From: Reinekea marinisedimentorum
GTDB lineage: Bacteria > Pseudomonadota > Gammaproteobacteria > Pseudomonadales > Natronospirillaceae
Assembly (NCBI RefSeq): GCF_004341165.1
Contig: NZ_SLZR01000001.1
Coordinates: 1 to 64,000 of the forward strand
Direction of reading: 5' to 3'
Length of the DNA stretch: 64,000 bases
The stretch's first letter is position 1; each line of letters starts with the position of its first letter. Below the pieces are notes generated by a model. The model ran no database searches, was not told the DNA's origin, and was given only the letters and a program-made list of their open reading frames with translations. This document shows, piece by piece, positions 43,413 through 52,522 of this stretch. The position numbers were made by a program, and so were the translations under genes.

Positions 43413-45077
43413 ATGCCCGTAAGAAAAATAAAAACGGAAGACTGCATAGGTTGCGGAACCTGTGTTGAGTCTTGCCCTATGGATGTATTCCGGCTGGATA
43501 CATCCGCCGAGCAGCCAGAGGTCTCTCCGTGTAGTCAGGACTGCCCGCTTGGGTTGAACCAGCGCGAATACCACTACCTCATTAAGCTGAACCAGGTGAA
43601 CGATGCAGCGGTAGCCCTTCAGGCCAACCACCCGATGCCCGCGATCACCGGCCGTGTTTGCCCGCACCCATGCGAAAGTGCATGCAGCCGTGCGCAGGTA
43701 GACAGCGCCATTAACATCAACGGCATTGAACAGTACTTAGGTGACATCGTTCTGAACAATGCTCAGGTTGAAAACATGGCCAAAGGCGACAAGGTTGCCG
43801 TCATCGGTTCCGGCCCTGCCGGGTTAAGCGCTGCGTTTAATCTGACCCGGAAAGGCTATCAGGTCACCGTCTTCGAAAAAGAACAGAAGCCCGGTGGTCT
43901 GCTGCAGTACTCGATCCCTGCGTTCCGTTTAGCAGACGAAGTAATCGATCAGCAAATTGCCTTCTACAAAAAGATGGGTATTGAATTCAAAACCGGTGTT
44001 GCCGTTGGTAAAGACATCAGCAAGGCAGAACTGGAAGCCGAAGGCTTTAAGGCCTTTGTTGCCGCAACCGGCGCAGCCAAACCAATGCTGCTCAATGTTC
44101 CGGGTGCCGATGCTGAAGGCATCAACACCGCGATCAAATTCCTCAAAGATGCCCGCACCGGCGAAGCGACCCGCGTTGATGAGCGTGTGGCGGTAATTGG
44201 TGGTGGCAGCGTAGCACTGGATGCCGCCCGCACCGCGATTCGCTTGGGTGCGAAAGAAGTCCATGTGGTTTGTTTAGAGCGCATCGAGCCTGGCCACAAA
44301 GACAACATGCTGGCCCTGGCTGAAGAAATCAACGAAGCCAAAGAAGAAGGTGTGATCTTCCACACCCAGCGCAGCGTCAAGGCGTTCAACGACGACAATG
44401 GCAAGCTGTACGGCATCTCCCTTGTGGAATGCGAAAGCGTGCGTAATGCCGACCTAAGCTTTAACCCTTGCATCGGTGCCGATGTGGTTGAAGAGCTGGA
44501 AGTCACCAGCGCCATTATGGCCATTGGCCAGACTGCCGACGCCGAAATTGTACCGGCCGAAGTTGCCACCAATGAACGTGGCTATATCAATGCCGACCAA
44601 AAAACCCTGCAGGTGGATGCCAGCCTATTCGCCGCTGGCGATGGCGTGACCGGCCCAAGCACCGTGGTTGAAGCGCTGGCCTCCGGCAAGCGTGCAGCAG
44701 TGATGGTTGATCGCTTCCTGAAGGGTGAAGAACTTGCCCAACCGGAAGCCCAAGCGCCCGTTGCCAAGCCGGTTCCAAAAAACAATAACCTGTACATCGA
44801 AGAGCGACAAGAGCGCGGTTCAGTCGACAGTGCCATCCGCGTCAGCAACTTTGCCGAGACGATTCAGCCGTTCACCCGCGCACAGGCTCACCGCGAAGCG
44901 GAACGCTGCCTGACCTGCGGCAGCCGATCCAAGATCGCCTATGTCGATGACTGTCAGGTTTGCCGGCTTTGTGCGCACTTCTGCCCCGCAGACTGTATCG
45001 AAATTTCCGAAGGTGCCTATATGACCTCGTTGCATAACTTCGATGTTGTCACCCTTGGCAAAGATCTGAACAAATAG
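43413..45077 (+). CDS. GltD-like NAD(P) oxidoreductase with N- and C-terminal Fe-S domains
   Basis: A 554-aa electron-transfer flavoprotein. It begins with a ferredoxin motif (CIGCGTCVESCP). Next comes the Cys-rich Fe-S module of GltD-type enzymes (CSQDCPLG, then CPHPCESACSRAQ), then the FAD fold (VAVIGSGPAGLSAA) and the NAD(P) fold (VAVIGGGSVALDAA). It ends with another ferredoxin-like motif (CQVCRLCAHFCPADC). Such proteins move electrons from NAD(P)H to a partner. The gene directly downstream encodes a fumarate-reductase-like flavoprotein, the likely acceptor (inference). AAAGGAGAAG precedes the ATG. It is under MarR operator 2. Confidence 0.88.
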   Translation: MPVRKIKTEDCIGCGTCVESCPMDVFRLDTSAEQPEVSPCSQDCPLGLNQREYHYLIKLNQVNDAAVALQANHPMPAITGRVCPHPCESACSRAQVDSAININGIEQYLGDIVLNNAQVENMAKGDKVAVIGSGPAGLSAAFNLTRKGYQVTVFEKEQKPGGLLQYSIPAFRLADEVIDQQIAFYKKMGIEFKTGVAVGKDISKAELEAEGFKAFVAATGAAKPMLLNVPGADAEGINTAIKFLKDARTGEATRVDERVAVIGGGSVALDAARTAIRLGAKEVHVVCLERIEPGHKDNMLALAEEINEAKEEGVIFHTQRSVKAFNDDNGKLYGISLVECESVRNADLSFNPCIGADVVEELEVTSAIMAIGQTADAEIVPAEVATNERGYINADQKTLQVDASLFAAGDGVTGPSTVVEALASGKRAAVMVDRFLKGEELAQPEAQAPVAKPVPKNNNLYIEERQERGSVDSAIRVSNFAETIQPFTRAQAHREAERCLTCGSRSKIAYVDDCQVCRLCAHFCPADCIEISEGAYMTSLHNFDVVTLGKDLNK

Positions 45078-45087
45078 GAGACCGGTG

Positions 45088-46830
45088 ATGACTGATAGCA
45101 AAAATTATAAAATTAACCTGATTGAAACCGATGTCTTCGTGATTGGTGGTGGCTTTGCTGGCTGTTTCGCAGCAGTCAAAGCAGCCGAAGCAGGTGCAAA
45201 AGTAACCATGGCCGTTAAAGGCCGGACGGGTCGCTCCGGTTTAACTCCCTGGGCAAACTCCTGGTTTGTTTACGATGAATACCACGGCAAGATCACGCGT
45301 GATGACTACCTAAAACAATTTAAGCTTTCCGGTGAATACCTGAACAACCTCGACTTCTCCAACCTCTTAATGGATGAAGCACGCGACCGTTTTGAAGAAG
45401 TTCGCGAGTGGGGTACCACCACGGCTCTGGATCACCCTGAAGAAGGTCGCCCTTATTACTACCAGCACGGAACAGTATCCCGTTCAATCGAGTACTGCGC
45501 TGCCGGCGACCCAATGCGCCGCAAATGCCTGTCGGTAGGTGTCGAGATGATTGAGCGCGTCATGATTGTCGAGCTGATCAAAGAGGACGACAAAGTTATC
45601 GGCGGTATGGGTTTCCATATGGAAACCGGAGAACCTTATGCAATTCTCGCCAAAGCAACAATCCTCTGCTCTGGGCCGTCTTCTTTAAAACCAGTGGGTA
45701 TGGGCTACCCATGCTCTTCAACCACGGCCGATGGTGATGCCATGGCGATTCGTGTAGGTGCACAGATTTCCGGCAAGGAATTCAACGATGCCCACCCATC
45801 ACGCCCATTCAGCTACCTGGATGAATCTGGCCTGCAGCGCGCTTCCGGCGATGCAACCAGTAAGAAAACCGTACTGGGCTTAGGCGGTGGTCCGCCAAGC
45901 CAGGACGGCCCAATGAACCCTGCCGAATTAAACGGCGGTCAAATGGGTCTGCGTATTGATACAGCAATCGGTATCAATATCGGTGGTCAGCCAATGGACC
46001 CTAAATACCTAAAAGGCCCAGGCGGCACAGACCATGTAACTAGTGGGTCCGGTACCGCTGACATGATGAAGATGGGTTACTCCACAACCGGCATGGGCAA
46101 CCACAAAGGCGAAGGTGTATTCCCTCAGGACATCAACGGCCGCTCAAATATTGAAGGCTTGTGGGCAGCGGGCGATGCCATGTGCTCCATGCAGAATGGA
46201 GCTGGTTACGCTGGCTTCGGTTCATCTTCTTCAGGTTCTGCTGTACAGGGCGCACGGTCTGGCTGGGCAGCCGCTGATTATGTAAAAGATCAGCCCGCAC
46301 CTAGCATTGACGCTGCAAAACTGGAAGAAATCAAAGATCGCATGCTGTTCCCTATGAACAATGAACAGGGCTTCAACCCGAACTGGGTCACCCGAATCAT
46401 GCAGGGAATTATGTACCCGTACTACGTGATGTATACCAAAGAGCAAGATCGCCTGGAAATCGCTCTGAAGCAAATCAAGTATTTGCAGAAGAAGTTCTCC
46501 AACAACCTAAAAGTAGATAACCCTCACGAACTGCGTAACGCACACGAATGCCGCAACATGCTGCTCAACGCCGAAATGAAGTTAATTGCAGGCATGGAGC
46601 GTAAAGAAAGTCGTGGCACTCACTATCGTGAAGACTACCCATACCGTGACGATTCTAAGTATCTGGCATGGGTGAAGTTAACTCTAAACGAAGATGGCGA
46701 TGTTCAGCCTGAACTGCATCCGATCCCTGAAAAATGGCACCCGGAACCATCTCTGAGCTATCGCGAAAAATACGCCTTCGTTTACCCAGGGGAAGACGAA
46801 GCACGAGAAAAAGCAGGAATTACAGACTAG
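45088..46830 (+). CDS. Fumarate reductase/AprA-like flavoprotein subunit
   Basis: A 580-aa FAD enzyme of the succinate dehydrogenase/fumarate reductase flavoprotein superfamily. The FAD motif is VFVIGGGFAGCFAAVKAAEA, the loop KGRTGRSGLTPWANSW follows, and the C-terminal FAD-contact region is GLWAAGDAMCSMQNGAGYAG. It has no signal peptide and no Fe-S or cytochrome subunit beside it; electrons probably come from the oxidoreductase 11 nt upstream. It resembles AprA-like or enoate-reducing enzymes more than SdhA, since the SdhA His-linked FAD segment is not obvious. The substrate is unknown. AGGAG precedes the ATG; a GTG 3 nt upstream is also possible. Confidence 0.85.
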   Translation: MTDSKNYKINLIETDVFVIGGGFAGCFAAVKAAEAGAKVTMAVKGRTGRSGLTPWANSWFVYDEYHGKITRDDYLKQFKLSGEYLNNLDFSNLLMDEARDRFEEVREWGTTTALDHPEEGRPYYYQHGTVSRSIEYCAAGDPMRRKCLSVGVEMIERVMIVELIKEDDKVIGGMGFHMETGEPYAILAKATILCSGPSSLKPVGMGYPCSSTTADGDAMAIRVGAQISGKEFNDAHPSRPFSYLDESGLQRASGDATSKKTVLGLGGGPPSQDGPMNPAELNGGQMGLRIDTAIGINIGGQPMDPKYLKGPGGTDHVTSGSGTADMMKMGYSTTGMGNHKGEGVFPQDINGRSNIEGLWAAGDAMCSMQNGAGYAGFGSSSSGSAVQGARSGWAAADYVKDQPAPSIDAAKLEEIKDRMLFPMNNEQGFNPNWVTRIMQGIMYPYYVMYTKEQDRLEIALKQIKYLQKKFSNNLKVDNPHELRNAHECRNMLLNAEMKLIAGMERKESRGTHYREDYPYRDDSKYLAWVKLTLNEDGDVQPELHPIPEKWHPEPSLSYREKYAFVYPGEDEAREKAGITD

Positions 46831-47032
46831 AGCGCGGCAACCAGGGTCTGTTCGCAGGCCCTCTCGCCAAACACCATTTAAGGGGGGCAAGTAGCAATAC
46901 TTGTTAAGGCAATAACAAAAATCAGTGAGCCTTATCAAGTGGAAATCAATGTGGCCGGAATAACTTATTAAAAGCATAAATTTTGGCTGCGCTCACAAAT
47001 ATATAAAGACAATAAATTGTTGAGAGGATTTT

Positions 47033-48361
47033 ATGGAAGATAAACTGCAGAAGGGTTTTAAACCGCAGGCGATTGGCGTAATCGCTTATGTGTTCATCAC
47101 TATGTACTTGCAATTAACCATTGCTGGCCCAGATAGTATGAACATCCTTATGCCCGCACTTATCGAAAAATTTGGCAAAAACCCGGGTGAAATCATGGGT
47201 GCCATTTCCGCTGTTCGTTTGGTTGGTGTTGTCGCTGGTATCATCGCTGGTGCGATCATCATGCGAACCGGATTCAAAAAACTGGGTGTACCTTCAGTAA
47301 TTATTGCAGGTATCTCCGTTGGTATGATGGGTCGCGTTGATTCTTGGATGGGTATCATGGTCATCCAAACTATCCTGACCATTCTTACACCTGTTCTGAT
47401 GTTCATTCAGGGCGGCCTGATTGCTAACTGGTTCGTACGTTACAAAGGTATCATCTTTGGTATCGTAACGATCTCTGCGCCACTCAGTACTGCTACCTTC
47501 ACTCCAATCGGTATGCCTATCTTCATGGAAGTAGGTTTTGCAACTTTCTACACTGGCCTGGGTGCTATCATCGCATTCTTCGGTGTTATCGGTATTTGGG
47601 CAATGAAAGAACGCCCAGAAGACTATGGCTTCGATCCAGACGGTATTCCATTTACTGCTGAAGAAAAAGTTGAACTTGAAGCAATGCGCACGAAAGAAAA
47701 CAACCACATAACTGCATGGCCTCTGAAGCGCCTGCTGGTATGTAAAGAGTTCTGGTATGTCGCAATTCCATGGAGCTTGATCGGCGGTATGATGATGGCG
47801 GGTATCATGAGCCAGGTGATTCCAATTCTGACCGGTTCCGGCGTCGAAATCGACAAAGCACTCACTCTGATGTCTGTTATGGCCATCGCGGGTATGCCAT
47901 TGAGTTACTTCTGGGGTTGGATGGACGACAAGATTGGCACACCTAAAACCAATGCTGTGTTCTCACTGGCTTATGTACTTGGCTCTGCAGGTTTCGCATT
48001 TGGTGGTCCAGATTCCATGTGGATGGTTTACGGCGCTCTGTTCTGCATCTCCCTGGGTGTAGGTGGTATGCCTAACCTAATGCCTTCTCTGATGGCTTAC
48101 GTATTTGGCCGTGACGAGTTCGTAAACATCAACCGTTGGGTTTATGCATTCCAGATGATTGCTATGAGCTTTGGTATGACTTACCTGGCCGTTATGAACG
48201 ACATCACGGGTTCTTACAGCATGTCCTTCATTACCTTCATCCCACTGGCAGCAATCTGTGGCTTGATGTTCCTGGGTATTAAGAAAACCCACGATCCGGA
48301 ACGCCAGCGTTTGGAAGCACACAAGTCTGCGGATGCCAAACTGGCTGAAGCGATTGGTTGA
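47033..48361 (+). CDS. MFS transporter, probably organic acid carrier
   Basis: A 442-aa permease with 12 predicted helices. The MFS loop 2-3 region (IIMRTGFKKLGVPSVIIAG) and the central cytoplasmic loop (RPEDYGFDPDGIPFTAEEK) resemble the OFA/monocarboxylate-type MFS group. It follows the flavoprotein by 200 nt and probably imports the compound used by the two redox enzymes. Codon choice is strongly biased toward GGT, ATC and CTG, as in highly expressed genes. Its TGA stop codon is the first three bases of a heptamer repeat array. Confidence 0.88.
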   Translation: MEDKLQKGFKPQAIGVIAYVFITMYLQLTIAGPDSMNILMPALIEKFGKNPGEIMGAISAVRLVGVVAGIIAGAIIMRTGFKKLGVPSVIIAGISVGMMGRVDSWMGIMVIQTILTILTPVLMFIQGGLIANWFVRYKGIIFGIVTISAPLSTATFTPIGMPIFMEVGFATFYTGLGAIIAFFGVIGIWAMKERPEDYGFDPDGIPFTAEEKVELEAMRTKENNHITAWPLKRLLVCKEFWYVAIPWSLIGGMMMAGIMSQVIPILTGSGVEIDKALTLMSVMAIAGMPLSYFWGWMDDKIGTPKTNAVFSLAYVLGSAGFAFGGPDSMWMVYGALFCISLGVGGMPNLMPSLMAYVFGRDEFVNINRWVYAFQMIAMSFGMTYLAVMNDITGSYSMSFITFIPLAAICGLMFLGIKKTHDPERQRLEAHKSADAKLAEAIG

Positions 48362-48442
48362 GACGTGGGACGTGAGATGTGGGACGTAAGACGTAAGACG
48401 TGAGACGTAAGACGTGAGACGTGAGACGTGAGACGTGAGACG
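48359..48442. repeat. Heptamer array C, starting at the MFS stop codon
   Basis: Twelve in-phase units (TGAGACG, TGGGACG, TGAGATG, TAAGACG variants; consensus TRRGAYG) start with the TGA stop codon of the MFS gene and end at core copy 2. The phase is the same as in arrays A and B relative to the stop codon and the cores. Confidence 0.92.
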
Positions 48443-48552
48443 TATCAGAGCTGCCAGCCGGGGCTTTCTGCGCAGGTGCAGAGGGGTGTCTGAGGCCGCA
48501 GGCCGAGTTCCCGAACACCGGAGTGGAAAGTACCGGTTGGTGGCGCGTAGCG
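48443..48552. repeat. Structured core element, copy 2
   Basis: A 110-nt copy of the element at 35243-35348. The outer stem is kept (A to G at one position turns an A-U pair into G-U). The apical hairpin is GGCC-GCA-GGCC instead of GCGAAGC. It is followed by five heptamer units (48553-48587) leading to copy 3. Confidence 0.85.
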
Positions 48553-48587
48553 TGAGGCATGAAGTGTAAGACGTAAGATGTGAGACG

Positions 48588-48697
48588 TATCAGAGCTGCC
48601 AGCCGGGGCTTTTGCGCAGGTGCCGAGGGGTGTCTGAGGTCGCAGGCCGAGTTCCCGAACACCGGAGTGGAAAGTACCGGTTGGTGGCGCGTAGCGT
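48588..48697. repeat. Structured core element, copy 3
   Basis: A near-identical tandem copy of copy 2, with one deletion in the CTTTCTGC strand and a GGTC/GGCC apical stem, which stays paired through G-U. Two more heptamer units follow before ordinary sequence. Confidence 0.85.
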
Positions 48698-48744
48698 GAG
48701 ACGTGAGTGGTCCGGCATCCCGGCGTGAGACATCATGATCGTAA

Positions 48745-48774
48745 AGCCCGCTAAATCAAGCGGGCTTTTTTTTG
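48745..48774 (+). terminator. Terminator after the repeat block
   Basis: AGCCCGC and GCGGGCT form a perfect 7-bp stem with an 8-nt loop, followed by eight T. It implies that the whole repeat block lies in the 3' untranslated region of the MFS transcript. Confidence 0.85.
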
Positions 48775-48775
48775 T

Positions 48776-49459
48776 TTAAAACAAAGCACTGATCAGCGGC
48801 ACAACGACCGGGCAGACCAATGCGCTGAAGATGGCACTGAGCACCAGCGAAAGCGCGCTGTATGCCCCTTGAGTTGCACCCTCTTCAACAATCCGCGCGG
48901 TGCCTAAAGCATGGCAGGCGGTGCCCATGGCAATGCCCTGAGCTTTCGGGTCGGTAATCTTCATGGCTTTCAGCCAGGGCACGCCAATCACCGAGCCAAC
49001 CAGGCCAGTCACAATAACCGCAATGGCGGTGATGGAAGGCTGGCCGTTCACCTGCTCGGAAATCAGCACCGCGATCGGTGTGGTCACCGACTTCGGCGAC
49101 AGAGAAGCGGCAATTTCCGTACTCGCGCCCAACACCAGCGCAACGGCGGTGGTCGAAGCCACGGCGACAATAACCGAGACAAAAACCGTTAACAGTATTT
49201 GTGGCAGCTCACGCTTAATGCTGTGCAGTTGCTGGTAGAGCGGCACCCCGAGTGCAACCACGGCGGGCTTGAGAAGATCGGTGAGAATGCCGGAAAAACG
49301 GTTGTAGGCTTCGTACTCAATACCGGCAAACAACAACAGCGCGACCAGTGCCAGCAGCGTCACCAAAACCGGATTCAGCAACGGCGTATTGATGCGCTTT
49401 TGCAGTTGCTGCGCCAGCAGATAAAAACCAATGGTCAGCGGTAAATAAACAAGGCTCAT
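48776..49459 (-). CDS. lrgB: LrgB/CidB family membrane protein
   Basis: A 227-aa membrane protein with about seven helices. The LrgB hallmarks are PKSVTTPIAVLISEQVNG and the C-terminal GTACHALGTARIVEEG. Its ATG overlaps the LrgA stop codon (ATGA), so the two are made together. LrgAB were first linked to murein hydrolase control; in Gram-positives they act as pyruvate carriers (PftAB). The divergent D-lactate dehydrogenase fits that second role. Confidence 0.93.
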   Translation of the reverse strand: MSLVYLPLTIGFYLLAQQLQKRINTPLLNPVLVTLLALVALLLFAGIEYEAYNRFSGILTDLLKPAVVALGVPLYQQLHSIKRELPQILLTVFVSVIVAVASTTAVALVLGASTEIAASLSPKSVTTPIAVLISEQVNGQPSITAIAVIVTGLVGSVIGVPWLKAMKITDPKAQGIAMGTACHALGTARIVEEGATQGAYSALSLVLSAIFSALVCPVVVPLISALF

Positions 49460-49842
49460 CGGGCTTTTTCCTCTGCTCGCTTTTGTGACCACTGCACACC
49501 CCAGCCAATAACGGCCAGCAGCACCAGCGTGGCGACCACACAGGTTACAACGATGGCGGCCAGTGCACTCTGCAGAACATCCAGCTTTTCAACCAAGCCC
49601 ACCCCAATAGGGACAAACAGCAGTGACATCCACTTCACAAACTGATTGGCGGTACGCTGAACCCATTCCAGCCGTATAAAACCCATTTGCAGGGCGATGG
49701 TCATCAGCACCATGCCGACAATGGAGCCGGGCATAAAATCTCCGGTGAGGTGACTGAGGAACTCACCAAGCCATAACAGGCCGACAATAATCAGAAAACC
49801 CAGAACCAATTCCAGAAGCGGTTTTTGTAACTTTTTAATCAT
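49456..49842 (-). CDS. lrgA: LrgA/CidA family holin-like protein
   Basis: A 128-aa membrane protein with four helices (LELVLGFLIIVGLLWLGEFL, GSIVGMVLMTIALQMGF, MSLLFVPIGVGLVEKLD, and the last near residues 90-112), the usual CidA/LrgA layout. It is the first gene of lrgAB. The palindrome at 49877-49893 lies 35 bp upstream and is shared with ldhA. Confidence 0.93.
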   Translation of the reverse strand: MIKKLQKPLLELVLGFLIIVGLLWLGEFLSHLTGDFMPGSIVGMVLMTIALQMGFIRLEWVQRTANQFVKWMSLLFVPIGVGLVEKLDVLQSALAAIVVTCVVATLVLLAVIGWGVQWSQKRAEEKAR

Positions 49843-49876
49843 AATTGCAGCGCATTTAGCCCCGAGATAAGATGCT

Positions 49877-49893
49877 TTGTAATTTTATTACAA
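49877..49893. promoter_or_regulatory. Shared operator between lrgAB and ldhA
   Basis: TTGTAAT-TTT-ATTACAA is a perfect 7-3-7 palindrome, 35 bp from lrgA and 12 bp from ldhA start codons. The form resembles GntR-family or Rex-like sites; the regulator is not in this window. Confidence 0.7.
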
Positions 49894-49904
49894 CAAGGTG
49901 ACTT

Positions 49905-50933
49905 ATGAAAATTTGTCTTTTCAGTGCCAAGCGATACGACCGTGACAGCTTCAGTAAAAGAAACACCAGCCGGCCCGGTGCTGCCGACCAGCCCATTGAT
50001 ATCGAATATTTTGAAACCCACCTGAACCCGAAAACCGCCAGCCTGGCGCAGGGCTTCGATGCGGTGTGCGCGTTCGTTAACGACGACCTGAGTGAGCCGA
50101 CTCTGTCAGCGCTGAAAGAAGCCGGCATCAAGCTGGTGCTGATGCGCTGTGCCGGCTTCAACAACGTAGACATCGACGCCGCCATTAAACTCGGCATCAG
50201 CGTTTACCGCGTACCGGCTTACTCACCGGAGGCCGTTGCTGAACACGCCATTGCCCTGATGATGACCCTGAACCGCCGCATCCATAAAGCTTACCAGCGT
50301 ACGCGTGATGCCAACTTCTCGCTCGAAGGATTAACCGGCGTTAACATTTTCGGCAAAACCGCCGGTGTCGTCGGTACCGGTAAAATCGGTTTGGCAACGC
50401 TGCGAATTCTGAAAGGCTTTGGCTGCAAACTGCTCGCCTTTGACCCTTACCCCAACGAAGCTGCAAAAGAGCTCGGCGTGGAATACGTCAGCCTTTCCCG
50501 GCTGTTCAAAGAGTCCCACATCATCAGTCTGCATTGTCCGCTGACCGCCGAAAACACCTATATGATCGGCCGCTCGGCATTCAGCCAGATGCAAAAAGGC
50601 ACGCTGCTGATCAACACCAGCCGCGGCAAACTGGTCGACAGCACCGCCTGTATCGAAGCGCTGAAAGACGGCACGCTGGGTGGGCTGGCACTGGATGTTT
50701 ACGAGCATGAGCAGGAGCTGTTCTTTGAAGATCTTTCTGCCGAAGTGATTAAAGACGATGTCTTCCGCCGCCTGTCGGCCTGCCACAACGTGATCTTCAC
50801 CGGTCACCAGGCATTTTTAACCGAAGAAGCACTGCAGAACATCGCCGACACTACCCTCGGCAATGCGCTGGATTTTGCCCACGAGAAAGACAACGCCAAC
50901 GAAATTACACCGGCCGTGTTCGACAACAGTTAA
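49905..50933 (+). CDS. ldhA: D-lactate dehydrogenase (2-hydroxyacid dehydrogenase family)
   Basis: A 342-aa NAD-dependent enzyme interconverting pyruvate and D-lactate. The Rossmann motif is GVVGTGKIGLATLRIL. The catalytic Arg lies in NTSRGKLVD, the Glu in LDVYEHE and the His in FTGHQAFLT. Substrate-site RCAGFNNVD is typical of D-LDH. Length and motifs match E. coli LdhA. It is divergent from lrgAB across a shared palindrome. Confidence 0.93.
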   Translation: MKICLFSAKRYDRDSFSKRNTSRPGAADQPIDIEYFETHLNPKTASLAQGFDAVCAFVNDDLSEPTLSALKEAGIKLVLMRCAGFNNVDIDAAIKLGISVYRVPAYSPEAVAEHAIALMMTLNRRIHKAYQRTRDANFSLEGLTGVNIFGKTAGVVGTGKIGLATLRILKGFGCKLLAFDPYPNEAAKELGVEYVSLSRLFKESHIISLHCPLTAENTYMIGRSAFSQMQKGTLLINTSRGKLVDSTACIEALKDGTLGGLALDVYEHEQELFFEDLSAEVIKDDVFRRLSACHNVIFTGHQAFLTEEALQNIADTTLGNALDFAHEKDNANEITPAVFDNS

Positions 50934-51154
50934 GCCGCAGGCGACGCGCCAAAAATGTGATCGCCTGCCGCTTATTTGTCACATTGGCCGATTACAGTTC
51001 GGCCTGATTCCAAGCAGATTGCGCCACCGCGGCACGGCGCAATCGGCCACCCCGACGCCGTGACCAACCATTGGTACTGATCAACACGCAGTAACGCAGA
51101 CCAAGCCTTAAAGACAAACCGGTTCAACCACATCATTGTTTTCGGAGGCACACT

Positions 51155-52408
51155 ATGAACACAGGTTATCAGGCAGACTTTCTCGGTTTGGATTTACCCC
51201 TGCCCAGCTTCAGCGCAGCACTGGCGGGTGAGATCCATCAACAGAACGAACAGCTGCGCGACGGTTATATCGCCGATTACATTCACTATTCGGTGGTGCA
51301 GAATGGCTCCAACGATAAGCGGTCCCCTGCCTTTGTGGCGCTGAATATCGATCAACGGCAACTGAGAAGTGCCAAACGCCGCGATAACTGGCGCACCGAC
51401 AGCCGCATCCCTGCAAAGCTGCAACTGAACAACGACTACTACGCCAATAACCCGTGGGATCGTGGCCACATGGCGCGGCGCACCACCGCCGCCTGGGGTG
51501 ACAGCGCCCGTGAAGCGCAACAGGCCTCGAACGAAACCTTTTACTTCACCAACGCCACGCTGCAGCACGCCAACCTCAATCAGGATGAATGGCTGGCACT
51601 GGAAAACTGGGTACTGGAATTGGGCACCGCCGCCGGCGGATTAATCACCGTTTTCAGTGGCCCGTTTTATGCCGATTACGACCGCACCATTAAACCCGGC
51701 GGGCGCACACTGGCGCGCATACCGAGCGGCTTCTTCAAGGTGGTGTGCTTCAAACACAAAATCACCAGCGAACTGGATGTTCGCGCCTTCGTCATGTATC
51801 AGGATGTGGAAGCACTGAAAGATAAAAATGGCCATAAGAAATACAACAACCAGAGCTATCAGACCACCATTACCGAAATTGAAAACCTCACCGGGCTGCA
51901 ATTCGACAGCCATGTCTACAGCGCCAACCCACTTTTTTACCATCAGGCGAATGCGACGCCGAACCTGAACATTCAGGCACCGGAAGAGCTGGAGGTCGGC
52001 AAGGCCAACGACATCATCAGCGACGGCTCGGTGCGTGACGTCATCGCCGATGACGACGTTGATGTTTACATTGCCGCGGCACTGGTCAATCCAGAAGGTG
52101 GCGATGCCGGCAACGAATGGATTTCCATCACTAATTTTTCCAACGACATTGTCGACATCAATGGCTGGGTACTGGAAGACAACTTCAGCAAGCTGACCAT
52201 CTCCAACAAAAAAGTAAATTGCCTGATGAATGCCGGCGACACCATCGTGATTCGCAACATTCTGCCGATCAAACTGGGCAACAGTGGTGACATCATTCGG
52301 CTTTACGACGACACCGGGCGGCGCATCGATTACGTCAATTACACCGCTAACAATGTGACGGCGGGCAAGCCGGTAATGTTTTTGGAGCCGAGGAATACGT
52401 TACGGTAG
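51155..52408 (+). CDS. DNA/RNA non-specific endonuclease with C-terminal lamin-tail domain
   Basis: A 417-aa two-domain protein. Residues 30-270 are a NUC1/NucA-type beta-beta-alpha metal nuclease with the catalytic DRGHMARR motif and the Mg-site Asn in FTNATLQHANLNQDEW. Residues 305-417 form a lamin-tail (LTD) immunoglobulin-like domain (EWISITNFSNDIVDINGWVL, then GDIIRLYDDTGRRIDYV). NucA-type enzymes are normally exported, but this one has no signal peptide; GGAGG 8 nt before the ATG supports the start. It could be self-targeting, phage-related, or exported by another route. No immunity gene is apparent. Confidence 0.88.
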   Translation: MNTGYQADFLGLDLPLPSFSAALAGEIHQQNEQLRDGYIADYIHYSVVQNGSNDKRSPAFVALNIDQRQLRSAKRRDNWRTDSRIPAKLQLNNDYYANNPWDRGHMARRTTAAWGDSAREAQQASNETFYFTNATLQHANLNQDEWLALENWVLELGTAAGGLITVFSGPFYADYDRTIKPGGRTLARIPSGFFKVVCFKHKITSELDVRAFVMYQDVEALKDKNGHKKYNNQSYQTTITEIENLTGLQFDSHVYSANPLFYHQANATPNLNIQAPEELEVGKANDIISDGSVRDVIADDDVDVYIAAALVNPEGGDAGNEWISITNFSNDIVDINGWVLEDNFSKLTISNKKVNCLMNAGDTIVIRNILPIKLGNSGDIIRLYDDTGRRIDYVNYTANNVTAGKPVMFLEPRNTLR

Positions 52409-52522
52409 CACGCCAAGTTTAGGCGCAGGGCTGAGGCATTGAGCGCCAACAAAACCACCGACTTATTTCGGTTAAGGTTTAGCAAACCCCTCCGGCGAAG
52501 AAAGGCATACCGTTTCAATCGA

